Assembly: GCA_003342815.1 (NCBI GenBank)
Contig: PTEX01000024.1
Coordinates: 1,128,402-1,192,401, forward strand
From: Eudromia elegans
Taxonomy: Eukaryota > Chordata > Aves > Tinamiformes > Tinamidae
DNA: 64,000 bases
Direction: 5' to 3'
Part shown: piece after piece, positions 35,165-49,200 of the stretch
How the letters are laid out: each line of letters starts with the position of its first letter
Numbering within the stretch: position 1 is the stretch's first letter
Notes under the pieces: model-generated
What the model saw: only the letters and a program-made list of their open reading frames with translations
Databases searched by the model: none
What the model was told of the DNA's origin: nothing
Made by a program: the position numbers and the translations under genes

Positions 35165-37575
35165 TTAAACACTTCCTTAGGCCATAATAATTGAATTTCT
35201 CTCCAAGTTTTTTTTTTCCCCTCATTGTATGAGTTTCAGTATGAGCCTTCCTCCTTCTGCCTCCTTCTAGCCTGTGTTGTTGGTGCTGAATGCCTGTTGG
35301 CTCCATAGCCTCGGTCCAGCTCCCTAGTGAAACAACACTGAAGTTAAACCCTTGCAACACAAGGCAGACATGAGAGACCTCTCGTGTGTTACTGCCAGAA
35401 GTGGGTGGTCAATGAGCACTAGGCTATCACTAGCTTGCTGACATGAGGTAAATTCTAGTAGGGTTAGCATCTGTGGTAGCTCGGTTAAGTATGTCCGGTG
35501 TTAGGTGCAAATGTGTGGAGGGAAGAGCTCAAGGGAGTAGAGATGCTCATCTCTAACCCTTCTTCCCTGGTTGCATGGACATCTTGCCTGGTCTTTAAGG
35601 GTTATGCTTGAAGCTCTAGATACTTGCTACTTGTTTCCAGTGGAGGGGGAGAAAAGGGCAATGGTGGCTTTACCATCAGCTCCTGACTGTCAGCTTGAAA
35701 AGCAATCGGTGATTTTACAGGTTTGCCAGTGGAAATTTGGCATGTATTTAGGTATTTGCATTGTGAAAAGGGTCTCAGCCTTCCAAAGAGCTGGGTGGTG
35801 TGGAGAGTTGGCATGGGTCACGCTTAGCAGCATCTGCCCTGTTCTTCCCTGCTTGACCGAGGTAGAAGAGTCCTAGGCCGGTTTAGAGCTCTTGCTGATC
35901 AAGTCAATTAAAACTTTGGTCTCCCAATGCTCCTGTCCTATTTATCTGTTTCTGGACTCTCCTGCCCTGCTTCCTTGGCCCACCATTTTTTGGCTGCTGT
36001 AACAGGGAGGAGGGGAAGCAATAATCAGACTAGCTGCTTTGGTTCTAAATTGCATGAAACGTCTGAACGTGCCTGTTGGTACAGCCCAGCCTGTGGGTTT
36101 CCAGGTTCTCATTTGCAACCATTTGTTTTGAATATTCTCATACAAGAGGCTTGGAAGAAGGGGTCAACTCAAGGCCTGGGGCATTGGTTACGATAAGTGT
36201 TACTGACCTACAAGTTAAACCTCTGCCAAATAATTGTTATTTCTTCTTGGTCTGAGCTAAGAAACAGATTGCTAGTGCACAGACTCTCCTTTACTGTCTC
36301 CCCACTATCATAATTACCTGTATGGCATGTTACACCTCAGGCTGCAATGGCACTCACACTGGCCAGCATGCACATATGGGAATTCAGACCTTGCTACAGA
36401 TCTATGTCCCTGTTGCACTGAGGAGCTGTGCCTGAGTTTAGGCTCAGTGTGGAAGAGCCAGATGGCTTAACCCAGTTACATCCATCTTGTCTTTCAGGAC
36501 AAAACTCAAGTCTTAATCATTTCCTCTCCCAGGCTTTACTTGGACCTGAGCTGCCCTGTGTGATGAGTTGTCCCCATCTTTTCTAGAGTCAAGATGAACA
36601 ACTCCTCATGGTGCGGTTCTATAGCCTGGGAGCAAGACCCAAAATTACATAAATGAGGCAGCAGGGAGTGAGATATTTACCTCAGTTGTTACAACTGTCC
36701 TGAGCTTCCTTCATAGATGTGAGAAGAGGTCTGGACAAGGCATAGTCGGGCAGAGGACGAATCTTTGGCTGGAAACATGTTGCCTACACGAGACTCAAGT
36801 GCTTTGCCATACACCTCTTGCAAGCACCTGTGATCAGGCAGGCTGTTTGCCAGGCAAGCAGTACTGGTGCAGCCATTCCCTTAGCAACACTTCTCAACCT
36901 CATCACGTGAAGGCAGTGATCCCTGCTCCAGGTGACATTTGCTTTCTTTCCCCCCAGGATCCCTGGGGGAATGTGTGTATTGAGTGCTGGATGAGAAGAG
37001 CAACGTTCGTATCTGTGGGGTGTGTGGGAGCTGGGCCTCCCCATGCCCTGGCCTGACCCCTCAGCCACGTGCAGCTCTGGGTCTTACAGAATTTGAGGAC
37101 AGAACCACTGATGGACTCACGGAGCATTTGTGATAGCTGTGGTGCAGTTTGTGACCTACTGGGCACCAATGATGTCACTTCTGTGCTTTGATTATCCCTC
37201 CTAGCCCCTGTTGTAGCTTATGAAGCACAATGTCCTCCTGTGTATGTTTGAGGGGATAGAGGCACCTGATAGAGGCACTTGGGATCTACAGTGTCAGGGG
37301 GAGGCAGCTTCCAAAGGGTTTAAAAATCAGAATCATCCTCAAGAACACGTCTAAGGAATGGGGAAGAGTTCGTGTGTGATTCAAGTTTCCAGGATTAAGG
37401 GATTTTATGTGCTGCTTTCTTCTGGGTGACAGGTACTCCAGAGAAAAGGCTGCATCTTACTCCTGCTTTGGACATGGATCCTGGCAAGAAAAACAAGGCA
37501 ATTTTTTTTGGCATCCTCTGTGATTGGGGCAGGGACTGTGCAATGAATAAATTATAGGCACACAAGTGGAGCGGG

Positions 37576-37660
37576 GTTGTCGTGGCAACCAAATAGCATC
37601 TATTGTTACACAAGGAGTGTTATTACTTACTGCCCCTTGTCGGATAATTAATTAATCCCT
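37576..37660. promoter_or_regulatory. Candidate intronic enhancer: X-box-like site and TAAT cluster
   Basis: GTTGTCGTGGCAAC at 37576-37589 matches 12 of 14 bases of the RFX site GTTGCCATGGCAAC. About 55 bases on, GGATAATTAATTAATCC carries overlapping TAATTA homeodomain sites and a TAATCC bicoid/OTX-type site. Motif evidence only; conservation is untested. Confidence 0.25.
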
Positions 37661-40600
37661 AGACATCCTTTCTGGAACAAAGGGCCTGTTGCCGAGGCTG
37701 GGCAGGCTGAGGAGAGCCCAAGCTCTGCGGTGCCCGTCCCTGGGACCCCGGAGCTGCTGCCGGCACCCATGGAAGGAGAACAAGTGCTGCCAGTGGCGAG
37801 CTGTGGCATGATTCAAAAGTGGTTTTCCACAGCTTCCCCCATGGAGACAGCGCTGTGGAGCAGCACAGCTCCACCCGTGCTCTAAGGAGCACGCTTTGCC
37901 ACGCTCCCGTGGGAACTGCATTCCCAAAATGATGATGTTGATGATGTGGTGACACTTAACCCTGGAGGATACAGGGTTTTCTGCCGGAGCACTCTCTGCT
38001 GGAAGTCCCCATGTTGGGATGCAGTTGCCGGTCCAAGCTTGATGGGCCCTGATGCCTTTGTCCGCAAAGATGATGCTTCTCCATCTCCTTGAGGGCCATG
38101 CCTAGATTCCGTGTCATGACACAGAGCACACAATGGAGTTGTGCTGTAGTGCAGGGAGTTTCTAGGTGCATTGTGATGAACACTGTAATGTTCTCCCAGT
38201 GGACACAAATACCCAGGATGCCACCGTCTTGCAGCCTGTACGTGGTCAGCCGTATTTTAAGACTCACTAAAGCAACACTTTATTGCTGTGTACTCATCTA
38301 GCCTTAGTAAGCAGTGCTGAGCTGCAGCCTCTCTTCTTGTCAGTGATGAGAGGGATTATTTCCCAAGCCAAGATCATGGACATCAGTTGAAATATCTGGG
38401 AAAGGATGGCATGGACCAGGCCAAATAGGTGTTGGGGAAGGCATGTTTCACAGGCAGACTCCCTGGAAAGTGCTGATCTGTGAAGAGGAAAGGCCTGGCT
38501 GGAGTCTTTCACATCCTACACTAATTTGCAAGCTGAGGATTTAAAGGTAGGGTGAAAGGAATCATCACCATGTTCTGTAGCCACGGTGATCTGCAGGGAA
38601 TGGAAGCGTCGTATCTACTAATTGTCCTTTAAGGAAATGGGCTGAACAAATTATCTGGCAAATGTCATTTTGCTACAGATGGTTGAATTGTTGTAAGCAT
38701 GAAACAATGTGCTGCTATTTTTGGAAACTTGTCAGTATTTGGTGCTGTCTGGACAGTACTGTGTTCACACCTCTCACTATGATATCCAAGACGCTTACAA
38801 ATCTAGTAGTACATCCTGGCTCCCGAGGATGAGGAGCGGAGGCAGCGCGGACCTCGAGTCCCTCTGCAGTCCAAGGGGCACACAGACATTTCTGTGTCAT
38901 TGCGGTACGTGACCTGAATGCTGCCCAAAGTCACTAACGGATTAATGCTCTGGTTCAACTGACCTGCTTCGGTGGATCCGTCTCTAAGAGCATCCAGCAG
39001 CGCCTGCCTCAGAAGGAGCTGGAATTCTCCCTCCTGCTCCCGCGTGTCCTTTCGGAGGACAGCTGTGGACTGACCTGCTTAGGATAGACTGTAATTGCTG
39101 GGTGGTGGGAGGAGAGGCTGGTGCTTCCAGCTGTAGCCGTCTCTCTCTAGGCAATCACTGGGGTCATGTTTTTGTTGTACCAGCCAGTTCGAGCTCCCTT
39201 CAAGCATTAATGAACTATTTGGATAAGGAAGAAAAATAACCCAAAGCTTTGTAGGCATTTAAAATAAGAGACAGTTACCCTTCATAACGCTTCATTTTCC
39301 TGCCCTATGGTCTGTGCAGTCCTAAATCCAGCTCCCTCCTGTGTGTCTGCACACTGTAGGCAGCTTGGAGCATCCAGCCGTTGTTGTCACCGTGATTTCT
39401 TTGTGCCTCCTATAATTTATTCATCCCAAGATGCTCTCCTACATCTGCAATAACATTGTTTCAGTTTGTTATAGCACTAGCTTTAAAGTTTTATAAACCT
39501 GGTGACAAGTTGAAAAGTTACAAGCGGATTATTGTGGAAGGGCTAGTGTAAGAAGGGAGGGCTCCAAGGCAAGTGTTTGCGGGAATGTTCAAGGAATGAT
39601 GCTGATGGGGTTGATGCCCCTTTTGCTGGGGGACAGCACAGGGTACTTGGCAGAGCTAACCCTGATGCTTTCCTTCCTTGCATCCTTCTTCCTTTACTTC
39701 GTGTGAGCCTGTTGCCCCACGGGTGCCGGGGTGTCTTTGTGAGACTGGATGCACTGAAGCTGTCAAACTGTCCCTCATGGCCTTATGGCAGGAGTCACTG
39801 TGCCTGCTGTTCCCCACCTTCCACAAGGTTTTGTTTTGAAAACCAAGTTCTGTCATGCTCAGAAAAGAAGTTATCCCTGTTCAGGATGGATGTAAAGCAT
39901 ATCCCAAGCAAGCTGTGAGCTGCAAGAGCTTTAAATTGGTTTTCAACTCAAAACAAGGTGGATCAGGGTGTGCACAAGGGCATTCTTGACTAGGAAAGAT
40001 CATCATAACGTCTGTTGTGCCATCAGCAGGACGTCACTCCTTACATTATGCCAAATTTTCCATCCATTAGGCACGTTTGAACTACAGTCTTTGCAGTGGG
40101 ATCCGTCCCAGCAAGGCTCTGCAGTTCTCTGCTTTTTCTAGGGTATAAATGCACAAGTTCATTTTCAACCTAACCCGTGTGCACTAGCACATGTGCATCA
40201 CTCTGCTGCATGCTGGGCGTTGTTGGTGAGAGTGGGCTTTGTAGGCAGCAAAACTCCACAGAGCAGCTCTCTGATACACACCACCAGTGTCTAAGGCTCT
40301 ACTTTTCCAGAGACAGAGCTCCTGGCCCTTGAACCTTTCCAAAAAGTGGGAAGGCAGGAAAACATACATGACTGCGGTCACTGATCTGAATGTGTGATCT
40401 TCAGTCCATTCTCAGCCCGGTGTCTGGCAGCCAAGTTGTGCACACAAATCCTTAGCTTCCTCAGGATGGAAGCAGGTTTCACATGAGCCTCAGAGTGCTC
40501 CCAGCAGACCCTCTGGAGCTCTGCAAGAGCAGCGAGGAACATTTTGTTGTAGTGTGCTTCTGAAAAGAATTTTCCATAGATATCAGTGTCTTGAGTTACA

Positions 40601-43521
40601 AACAAACAAACAAGCAAAAATTTTAAGGAGACGATTCTTCTACATATATTCTCTTCAAATATATCAACACTTTTCTTATTTTTAACTGAGAATATTCTAT
40701 TGAATTTCCATCTCTTTTTTATAATGGAGAAATGACATATAGGTATTTCCCAGTGAATGTATTCTGTCCCTGGTTATCCAAAAGTTTTAAAATGAGTTAA
40801 AGCATCTGAATATTATATTGGAGATTTCTGGATTTATGTGCTACGAAATAGGAGTCTGACAGGACATTCTGGTGCTGCTCCCCCGTCGCCTTGGGAATCT
40901 TCAGCCCTGCGACACACGGTGGTAACTGAGCTGTGTGTACACAACATCCTAGGTGGTGTTTAAGGCCTCTGAATAGTGAAGGCTGCTGGAATATGGTAAA
41001 GCTGAAAGGCAGCTCTGGGGAGCTGGTGGACTGTGGCTGGTGTCCTGTGATGGTCCTGCAGGGCTGTGCTCGTGTTGTGTTGCAGGAGGTTGCACAGAGG
41101 TTGTTTTTATATTCTAGGGATTTCCATGTGCTTTGATTTGAATTAAAGACACAGCGGAGAAGATTGACTTCTTCAGAGCTGGCATTTCCGCACCTTCCTC
41201 TGGCAATGATTGCCTTAATGTGACTTAGGTCATGCAGTTATCGTCCCTGTAGGCCCTGGTGTGCAGGGCTGTAATTCACTGGCTGGTTGTCTGCTCGGTT
41301 GTCTTGCTCTGTGCGTGTGAAACTGCCTTCTCCACCGGGCAGAGCCGACAGGAGCGCGAGGGCAGCCCGGCCGCACACACTGCCCCCGCTTACACCGGCA
41401 CCTCGGTGGCCTCCTCGTGTCTCAGCGTCCCCAACAGCAGCGAGCTTGTGGTGGCCATGAGCCCTCTCGGTTAGCAGCAGCACCTCAATGCTCTCTCCAC
41501 CTGCCAAAGGAGTGTTTGGAGAGATAAAAGCTGGTTGTGGAAGGGGGAAGAGGAACTTGCGAATCACTCTGGACATACCACCTCTGAGCAGGTTCCTGCT
41601 GCAGGCTGGAGGCATAACTGCCTGTTCCGTGGTTCATCTAGAGGTGGAAACTCACCGAGCTCCTAGAAACATCCTTGTGGCAATGTGGATGTCAGTGCCC
41701 CATCTTCTCTGCTACTGCTGGCCTTGAGTTTGCTTCATCCTTGCAGCGTTGACATCTTGTGATGGACTGCTGGGACTTGGGGTGACTTTCACCAGCACTT
41801 ACCTGGTTTTAAATGACAGGAGTCGGGTTTGCACATCTGATTGTACCGCACTGAATATACCTTCCTGGTAACAGGAATTCCACTGACTGTGCTGAAAGGC
41901 CTCTTGAACTGAGGTAGATAAAACCTCTGGCCTGAGGGGATCTCTGCAGTGGGATGGGGATGGAGGAGCGGTAGCTCAGGTCTGAACAAGCAGTTTTTCC
42001 CTTCATGCCCCAAAGGCAGGGATGGTCCTATAATAGGATGCGTTCTTGCAAAAGATAGGTTGAATAAAGCAAACAGTTATGAAGTGGCCTGAAATACTCC
42101 AAATTCATTGGTTCTGAAATTGGTTACCAAGAGATTGTCCTGGCTTAGAAACTAGAAAATAGGTCAATGTGACTCATATGTCAATATTTACTGCATTTAT
42201 GGCAATTTGTAGAAGGGGGGAAAAAAAATCTTCTTTTTGATATCTTCCAGGATATTACACAGATTATCCCATTGCTATGTCAGAATTTTCCCCATTGCTT
42301 TAGCTGTGGTGTTGGTTGACTCTGCGGAGAGTCAAATTCGGTACCTCTCACAGAGCCTAGTTGCTAAGTAACAACCCCAATATCACCACACAGTTTCTTC
42401 GAACACTGTGGCAGGCTGGAAGCTAGAACCTCCACAGAGCACCAGTAACTCCTCTGGAACTGAGGCCTTGGGGATTAGGTGCCTGTGAGGCAAGTGGTGC
42501 TCCAGGAAAAGAGCAGTCCTGCCAGGCCACTGCCACTGTCCTGCCTGGGTTGTCCTCCCGTGAGTGAGGGGACGGCCTCGTAGCTGGCCCCATCAGGAGG
42601 TTTCCTATGGTCGTGCTGTCTGGGGGTGTTTTGGCCGTTACCGACGTCCACGAGTGATGGTTTTTGTTGGCTGATGAATGCATTGCCGTGTGCCTGGGTC
42701 AGCAGAGCTGCGAGGTGTGGGAACGTCGCTGAAAGAAAAGCGCAGGTGCCTCTCAGCTGAGTAAGTGCCGGACTGGGAAACAAATCCCTCCCCTGGGAAT
42801 TTCTACTGCACCGTAGTGGTTCCTCACAGCAATCCTGTAGCATTCGCTCAGTAATTAGCGCAGGGTTTGAAGAAAGGTCTTTATCTGCAGAGCTGGAAAT
42901 GCTCAGTTATGGACATGCTATCAGTGGGTGGACTTGCCAGTTTCTAGCCTAGCCCCTAGGTTTTAGAGCACTAATGGAATCTGGAGGCATGGTTTATAGG
43001 ACGTGTTCTCCCCTTGCATATCTCTGTCCATGATGCTCTCATCCCTAAGGAGCAGTTCTGCAAGTCCTCCGGTATCACAAGTTCGAGCCTCAGGAGGACT
43101 GAGTCAAACCTGCTGCCAGCGCTGAGGAGCGGAGTTCAAGCGTTTTACTCACCAGGTGTTTCCCACGTGAGAACATTTCTGTGCTCTCGCTGAGGAGAAT
43201 AAGTTCACTCTGAATTTCTTAGGGGACTCCGGCCCATGGCAGAAGAGAGGAGGTGTTTGGGAGAGCCCACGGTGTGTTTGCAGCATGCTTTGGGCTGAAC
43301 GGTGCTGTGCGCTGCAATACCCCATCTGCTCCTGTAGCAGCCAGGTTATCTTTAGAGCTGAGCACGCCGCACTGCTGTATGTAGTGGCATGAACCACTTG
43401 AGCTTGCATTCCAGCATTCCCGGCGTCGCTACTGCAGAAGACTTTGCACAGGATAAAAATGTATTCTTTCTGTTCAGGATTTTATTCAGGTTTTTGCAAA
43501 AGCAGAACTCCCACAGCCTAT

Positions 43522-43558
43522 ATGTGTATGTGTATATATAATATATGTAAATATATAT
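43522..43558. repeat. TA/TG-rich simple repeat
   Basis: An imperfect alternating TATG / TATA tract ends in AAATATATATC. It is low-complexity and could be unstable or polymorphic. Confidence 0.8.
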
Positions 43559-46082
43559 CTGTTTAAAAAAAAGCTGTCTGTATTTGAGAATGGCGTTCCA
43601 AACTGCCACCTGCTTCAGTTGCATTGCTGCAGCATTGGAGGGTATTACTGCAGAATGCTGAAGTATCTTTCACAAGTGAAAGCTTCATCTGGTTTTGTTT
43701 GATTGAAAATGAGATTAGATCTTGAGGGGCTCTGACCTGCTGACATCCTGCCATGCATACATTTAAAGCGTGTAGCAATAGAGTGTGCGTGTGCAAGAGT
43801 GTCAGCAACTTGATATAGAATCTAGATCTAAATATGAGTGCCTGCACGTTGTGCTGCTATTTGAATATGTAAATAAATGGGGCTATATATAGCTCTATAT
43901 GTTATGTACATGTTAAGTGGAGGTGGCAGATATGACTTCTGAGTAGCTTTGCTGTTTCCAAATGGCAGAGCCAAGCAGAGGCTCCCCACAGGCTCCCCAC
44001 GTCTCTGGTCCTTCCTCTGCCCCCCTATGCCGTTCTGCTATCACATTTTTCAGGCCTCTGGAGAAGACTGCGTGTGGGGACCGGAGCTGTTAATATTCTG
44101 AGTCTGTGCTGAGTTGCTAGGCTACAGAGAAAGATGAACATTCAAGGAAAAACGATGGGAAAGTGAGAGGATCTGCTGAGCTGTTGGGAGGTCCAGAACG
44201 GCCCTCTAGTACAGGGATAAGGATTATTTAAGGGGAGGGAAGGTGTGCACACGCGTGGGGTGCAACGCCAGGAGACCTTGCTGCTCTGCAGAAGTGGTCT
44301 CTCTGGGCAGCTCTTGCCAGAAGGATGGCAGCATGAAGAGGGAAGGGGTAGATTCTCTAGTGCTGTCCCCTTTGGTGTCACTGCTTGCAGGTGTATGGAG
44401 CTGGCCTCTTTCTGTCTGTGCTAGGGTGCAGGTTGCACTGTGCCCTTCTGCACGTCCTCCCTCCCCTTTAGCAAAGCTCCGAGCTCCAGTTCAAAGCCCT
44501 AGCGAAGCAGGAAGCAAAGCCAGGACATGCTCACTGTGGCTACAGGGGGAGGCCACCTGTGGTCCTTCAGGTCCCCATCCATGGCCCCGCTCTGATGCAT
44601 TCTAGGCTAGGTCACCCTGGCACCACACCCAAGCCCTTTTGTCCCTCATGAGGTTGGAGCTGAGGCTCCAGGGACTGGAGGGCATACAGCACCCCTGGGC
44701 TTTCTAGAGTGTCACTCTGCTCCTTCAGCCTCCCTGCAGGTCATGGTCTTGAGGACCTGGCCACACAGACCTGCCAGGAGCCTCATGTTCCTCTCGTGGA
44801 AGGGCAGCTCTGCCCCTGCTCCTGCCTGCAAGATTTCCATTCCCTCTCAGTATGGCTGGCTCTATCAGAACCCTCAGAAAAATTAAACAGTGCCTTTGGG
44901 TATTTTTATTATCTGGATACTTTATTTACCGAGCTCGCATGGGCTCTCTGCCAATAACTTTCAGCCAGCTCTGCAAATAGAGCTCCTTGGCTCCAGGACT
45001 GTTGGTCCTGGTACTGCAGAGAGCACTCGCTCAGCATGGACAGGGACTGCAGCTTGTTCTCTGCCATCCAGTTGGCTGCGAAGTCAAAGCCTGCTTGCTT
45101 GTGGTCCTGCGGACCCTGCTGAAGTCTCTGCTGCTTTTCTTCATGCATCCTGTATGTAATAAGCTTGACTGGTTCGGCGGAATTGGGAATCTCCCATCCC
45201 GCTGCATCTCGGATGCTGTGGCCACACTGCACCCACCCGTCAAGGCTGCGCCCCCGCGGTCAAGATGTGGGTTGCTAAAGTGGAAGGATGTGTTCTGCAG
45301 TCCCTGATGCTGTTGTGAATGCTGACGGGTTCCACTAGCTCTATCCTGGCATAACTGATGGCAAACTAATCCATAACGGAGGCAGAGCCAGACCTCTTCT
45401 GTTGTATTACACCCCTTGGTCAATACGCTTGATAATAGAAGTTGTTCCCTGCAACCATTTATCCAGCTGCTACTCTTGTCCTTTCTTCAGTCGTGCTAGT
45501 ATGATTATGCAGTGAACTGTTGAGATGCACTGCTGTGGGGGCACTTTATTTCCACCCCTTCTCTCGAACAGTAAGTCAATCCTATTGAGTCTGTCCGCAG
45601 AGAGTGTGGTTATGCGTGTAGAAGCAGCCACCCCCCCCACAGGATTGGGTCTCTGCGCATGCAGGTGTTTTGGAATATTTAAGAGCACAGTTGTACAGAC
45701 ACAGTTTGCTGCAAAATGGCCCCTGTTCTTCAAGCCATGGAGCTGCCTCTTATTCCTTAGACTTCCCTACATATAGTGAACCCTGTTGCCGGCAGGATGT
45801 TCTGCTCTTCTGTTTGCCTTTCCTGCGCCTGCTTCCACGGCAATGTGTCTGCTAACCCTCAGTACCCTTAACCTCTCCATTATCAAACTCGGAGTCTTCT
45901 ACAGGAAATTAGCACCATCCTCTCCAACCTTTTGGCTAAGCAGTTTTGTGCAATCCAAAACTGCACTATCCTTTTTGACTGCCATAGTGGATTACAAGCT
46001 CTAGTTAATATTTTTCCCATGAAGAAGTAGTAGTTGCTGGTGTGCATTGCACATTTAGCACTTGCATTGAGCTCTAGGTACC

Positions 46083-46210
46083 CCAAAGTGCTGTACGGAG
46101 GAAATTTAGTATTAGTGCATTAATTTTACAGATGAAAAGCGAAGCAGGTGAAAGTGCCCAAGGACTGCTAGGGAATTAGCATTGGGTGAGCTGGAGTTCA
46201 TATCCAGGGA
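46083..46210 (-). mobile_element. MIR / CORE-SINE-like fossil
   Basis: On the + strand it reads like the reverse complement of a MIR: CAAAGTGCTGTAC, then ATTTTACAGATGAAAAGCGAAGCAG, then GTGCCCAAGGACTGCTAGG and a decayed B-box side (GAGTTCATATCCAGG). The order and spacing match the mammalian MIR consensus (TTTTACAGATGAGGAAACTGAG, TTGCCCAAGGTCACACAGCTAG, GATTCGAACCCAGG) as I remember it. It is heavily diverged, as expected for an ancient amniote insertion. Confidence 0.65.
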
Positions 46211-49200
46211 TGATGTTTTCCGAACTGTCTAATCCCAGTGGGGTTTAGAGCTTTAGAAGTCTCCCTTCAACCATCCCATTCCTGCAGTTTTTTGTGCTGT
46301 GCTCCCTGTCAGGCAGTAGCTATAAGGAGGGCTGCAGAACCCACCCAGTTTGGGGCAAGATTTGACAGGATTAGTGTCCACTGAGACTACTGGCAAGATG
46401 GTGAAGGTGTTTGGTTAAAAGCCAACCAAACACAAAAATAGGCCCAGGAAGTGAAGAGTTCTGGGAATGTTTTAGAGAAATTGTTTTTCCTCGTTAACGT
46501 GTTGTTTCTGCTAGAAAGCCTCTTGCTTTTTGATGGTTACTTAACGCAAGCATCTCTCAGCAAGCAAGAGGTAAGAGAGCAACTGCAAAGCAAAAAATTC
46601 TCTGAGGGTTTGCACCAAGGCTGTGAAGCCTCTCTGAAAGGGTGTAGGTAGCATGAATGATCTTCCTGTATCACCTCTGCATTGCTACAATCCAGTTTTC
46701 TTTCTCTACCCTTCTGCAGGCTTTAGCAACTGATATCTTCACCAGTCACTGCTTAAATGTCTTGCTCAAATTTAATTTAGTCTAATAGGGTAGTTGTTGC
46801 ATGTTTAATTAAATATAAAGTGATTATTTAAAAACATATTTTTGAGCTTTAATGGTTGTTTATTAGATATGTCTGCATGTGTCTGCAGCCGGCCCCTGGA
46901 AACGGGGATGCTGTAAGGCAGTAAGAGTGGTGGGCAGGAAAGGAAATACCAGAACAGAGGCTGGGAGAAGCTGAGAGACGTACAGAGTAGCTAGAGAGAC
47001 CTAAGGGAAGCAAGAAAAGGGTCTAAGTTAAGATTTTGCCCTAAGCAAATAGGGTAAGAATTAGAGTAGGGATTTGGAAAGACTTGATGAAGCCGTTTTG
47101 AGAAGCCATTTGATGCAGTGGCAGAACCTAGAGGATGAGCCTGTGTCGCTGGGAGGTGGCGCAAGCCACGCTCTGTGTTCTGCGCTGGTCAAGTCATTCC
47201 CAGGACAGATTTTACCTGAAAAAAGTAGGATACTGTACTTCTCTGGGGGAGTGTGGGCATGCTCCCCTGCCCAAGGTCATCATCTGGTTTGCCCTTCTGA
47301 AAGGGATTTCTCAGGTGGTGACCTGTTGCCTGAAACGCCTCCTGCTTTAAGCTGATACCTACTTTTAGGTGTGCTAGGTACTACCAGGAGTCCTTCCCCC
47401 AGCTTCAGTCCATCTTTCAGATGAGAAGGTTCATCCCTTCAGTTCTGTGGCTGAAAGTCAGACTGATGCCTTCCCTTTTACTGAACTTAACGTACTACCT
47501 TGCTCCTCGGCCACAGCTGGTGGTCTGGATGAAGCAAACTCTTCTGCTATGTTGGCTTGGCCTGGTAGGTGTTAGCACCAAATATTAGATGAGATGATTG
47601 CTCAATGGCTAAGGAGCCCCCACCTGGAAAAAGAGACAGTTTATCAAGTTTGGGTGGGGTCTGGAGTGAAGGTTGGGCAGTGACTCGGGAATGGGAAGGC
47701 CAAACCATCCTGCTCATCCTGGCACAGAATAGGCTCAGGGTTTGCCCAGCCACTAGACTTCATGGGGAGCAGAGCTAAGAAAGCAGGGCAGCAGAAACCA
47801 GTACTCAGCAGCTCACAGTGTTTACAGCTTAAGGACAGAAGCTGCGGGGCCTTGTTTCCTAGTAGCTCGGCATGCTGTAGGTGGTGATGTGGGGACGGCT
47901 GCCTGTGACCCCAAACAAGGCTGATATTTTGCATGTGCTTATGGGGCAGGTACTATTCAGCCCTATGCCCATCACTTCTCGCGTTCTCCTCTCAGCCTCT
48001 GCTTCCAACATGACTGGGGCTGTACAGCAGAGGACATCTGGTACTGCCTCCTGTTTGGGAGCTTTGATATACAGGATCAGAAATCTGAAAGCCTTTTCAT
48101 GGGCAGATCAACCTCCTTTTTGCTTGGGACCCAGTTAAGGTATGTCGTCTGTCTTACGCCAGCAGGATCAGCACCAACCCAAGTGCTGCAGCGATGAGGC
48201 AGGGCAGGAGAGAAATAGGACAGCAAAGTGGCAGTTTACTTGCACACCCAACCTGTTGAGAATACAGCTGGTATCTGTCCCAGTTTCTGGATATGCATTC
48301 AGCAATTAAACACATGCAAATTAGTACAAAAGTAGATCAAATCAGTGAGGGGAACATCTCTACGAAAAGTACTTTTCAGGTCCTGCAAGACAATCAGTAC
48401 ACGAGCACAAAGACCTGCTGCACACAGCATATCCTAGAGGCCAGCACGTTTGTGCCCTTGCATTAATGGCAAGGATAGCACATGGAAGGGAGTTTGTGTT
48501 GTCAAAGCCTTTTGTGATCCCCAAGTCAGAAGTGACACCTGATTACTCAAAAAGGGGAGAGGTGGGAAGAGAGAATGAGCTTCTCATCTTCTGGGCTGAG
48601 GCTGACGAAGAGGAGCAATATCTGATGATATAACAGTTGTCATGCAGAGCTTCAGAACTGTAACTTGGTCATCAAAAGAGAAATTAAAGTAACGCTGTCC
48701 CTAAGGAAAACGGAGTAAGTGCCAGGGCTGCCTCCTCCTGCCCTAGGCAAAGGTGAGAGTCTAAACACATGGACTCTCTTAGAGCTGGAAAGACTTCTGT
48801 CATGTCTTTACTAATGGCAGATTCACTGGTGCTAGTTAAGGTCTGGAGCCTGCTGATTTATCTTATCTGGGTAGAAATGGACAATCCATTAAGAGAGCAC
48901 AGCAGATTGCTTGCTTAACAAGCTCATGCAAGAACTGTAGCCCTCCTGCTCTGTCCTTGTGTTCTCCTGTATGTTTTACACTGCTCCAGTTCTCTGCAGC
49001 TGGCTGCAAGCACATCCTGTCTCCTCCCCTGACAAACAATTCCTCTGACTTCCCCTACACCCTCTTTGAAATGAAGCATACTATGAAACTCCTTTGTCCT
49101 TTAGTTTCTCTCCCAAGAATGGCAGGAACAGGAGCTGGTGTTAATCATCAAAGAAGTTGGAGCCAACAAACTGTTCATTAGTTGCTGGCAGTGGCAGTTT

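Noticed and set aside
43070..43100. tRNA-like B box (GTTCGAGCC)
   Set aside because: There is no A box or foldable cloverleaf upstream, and no SINE body could be traced.
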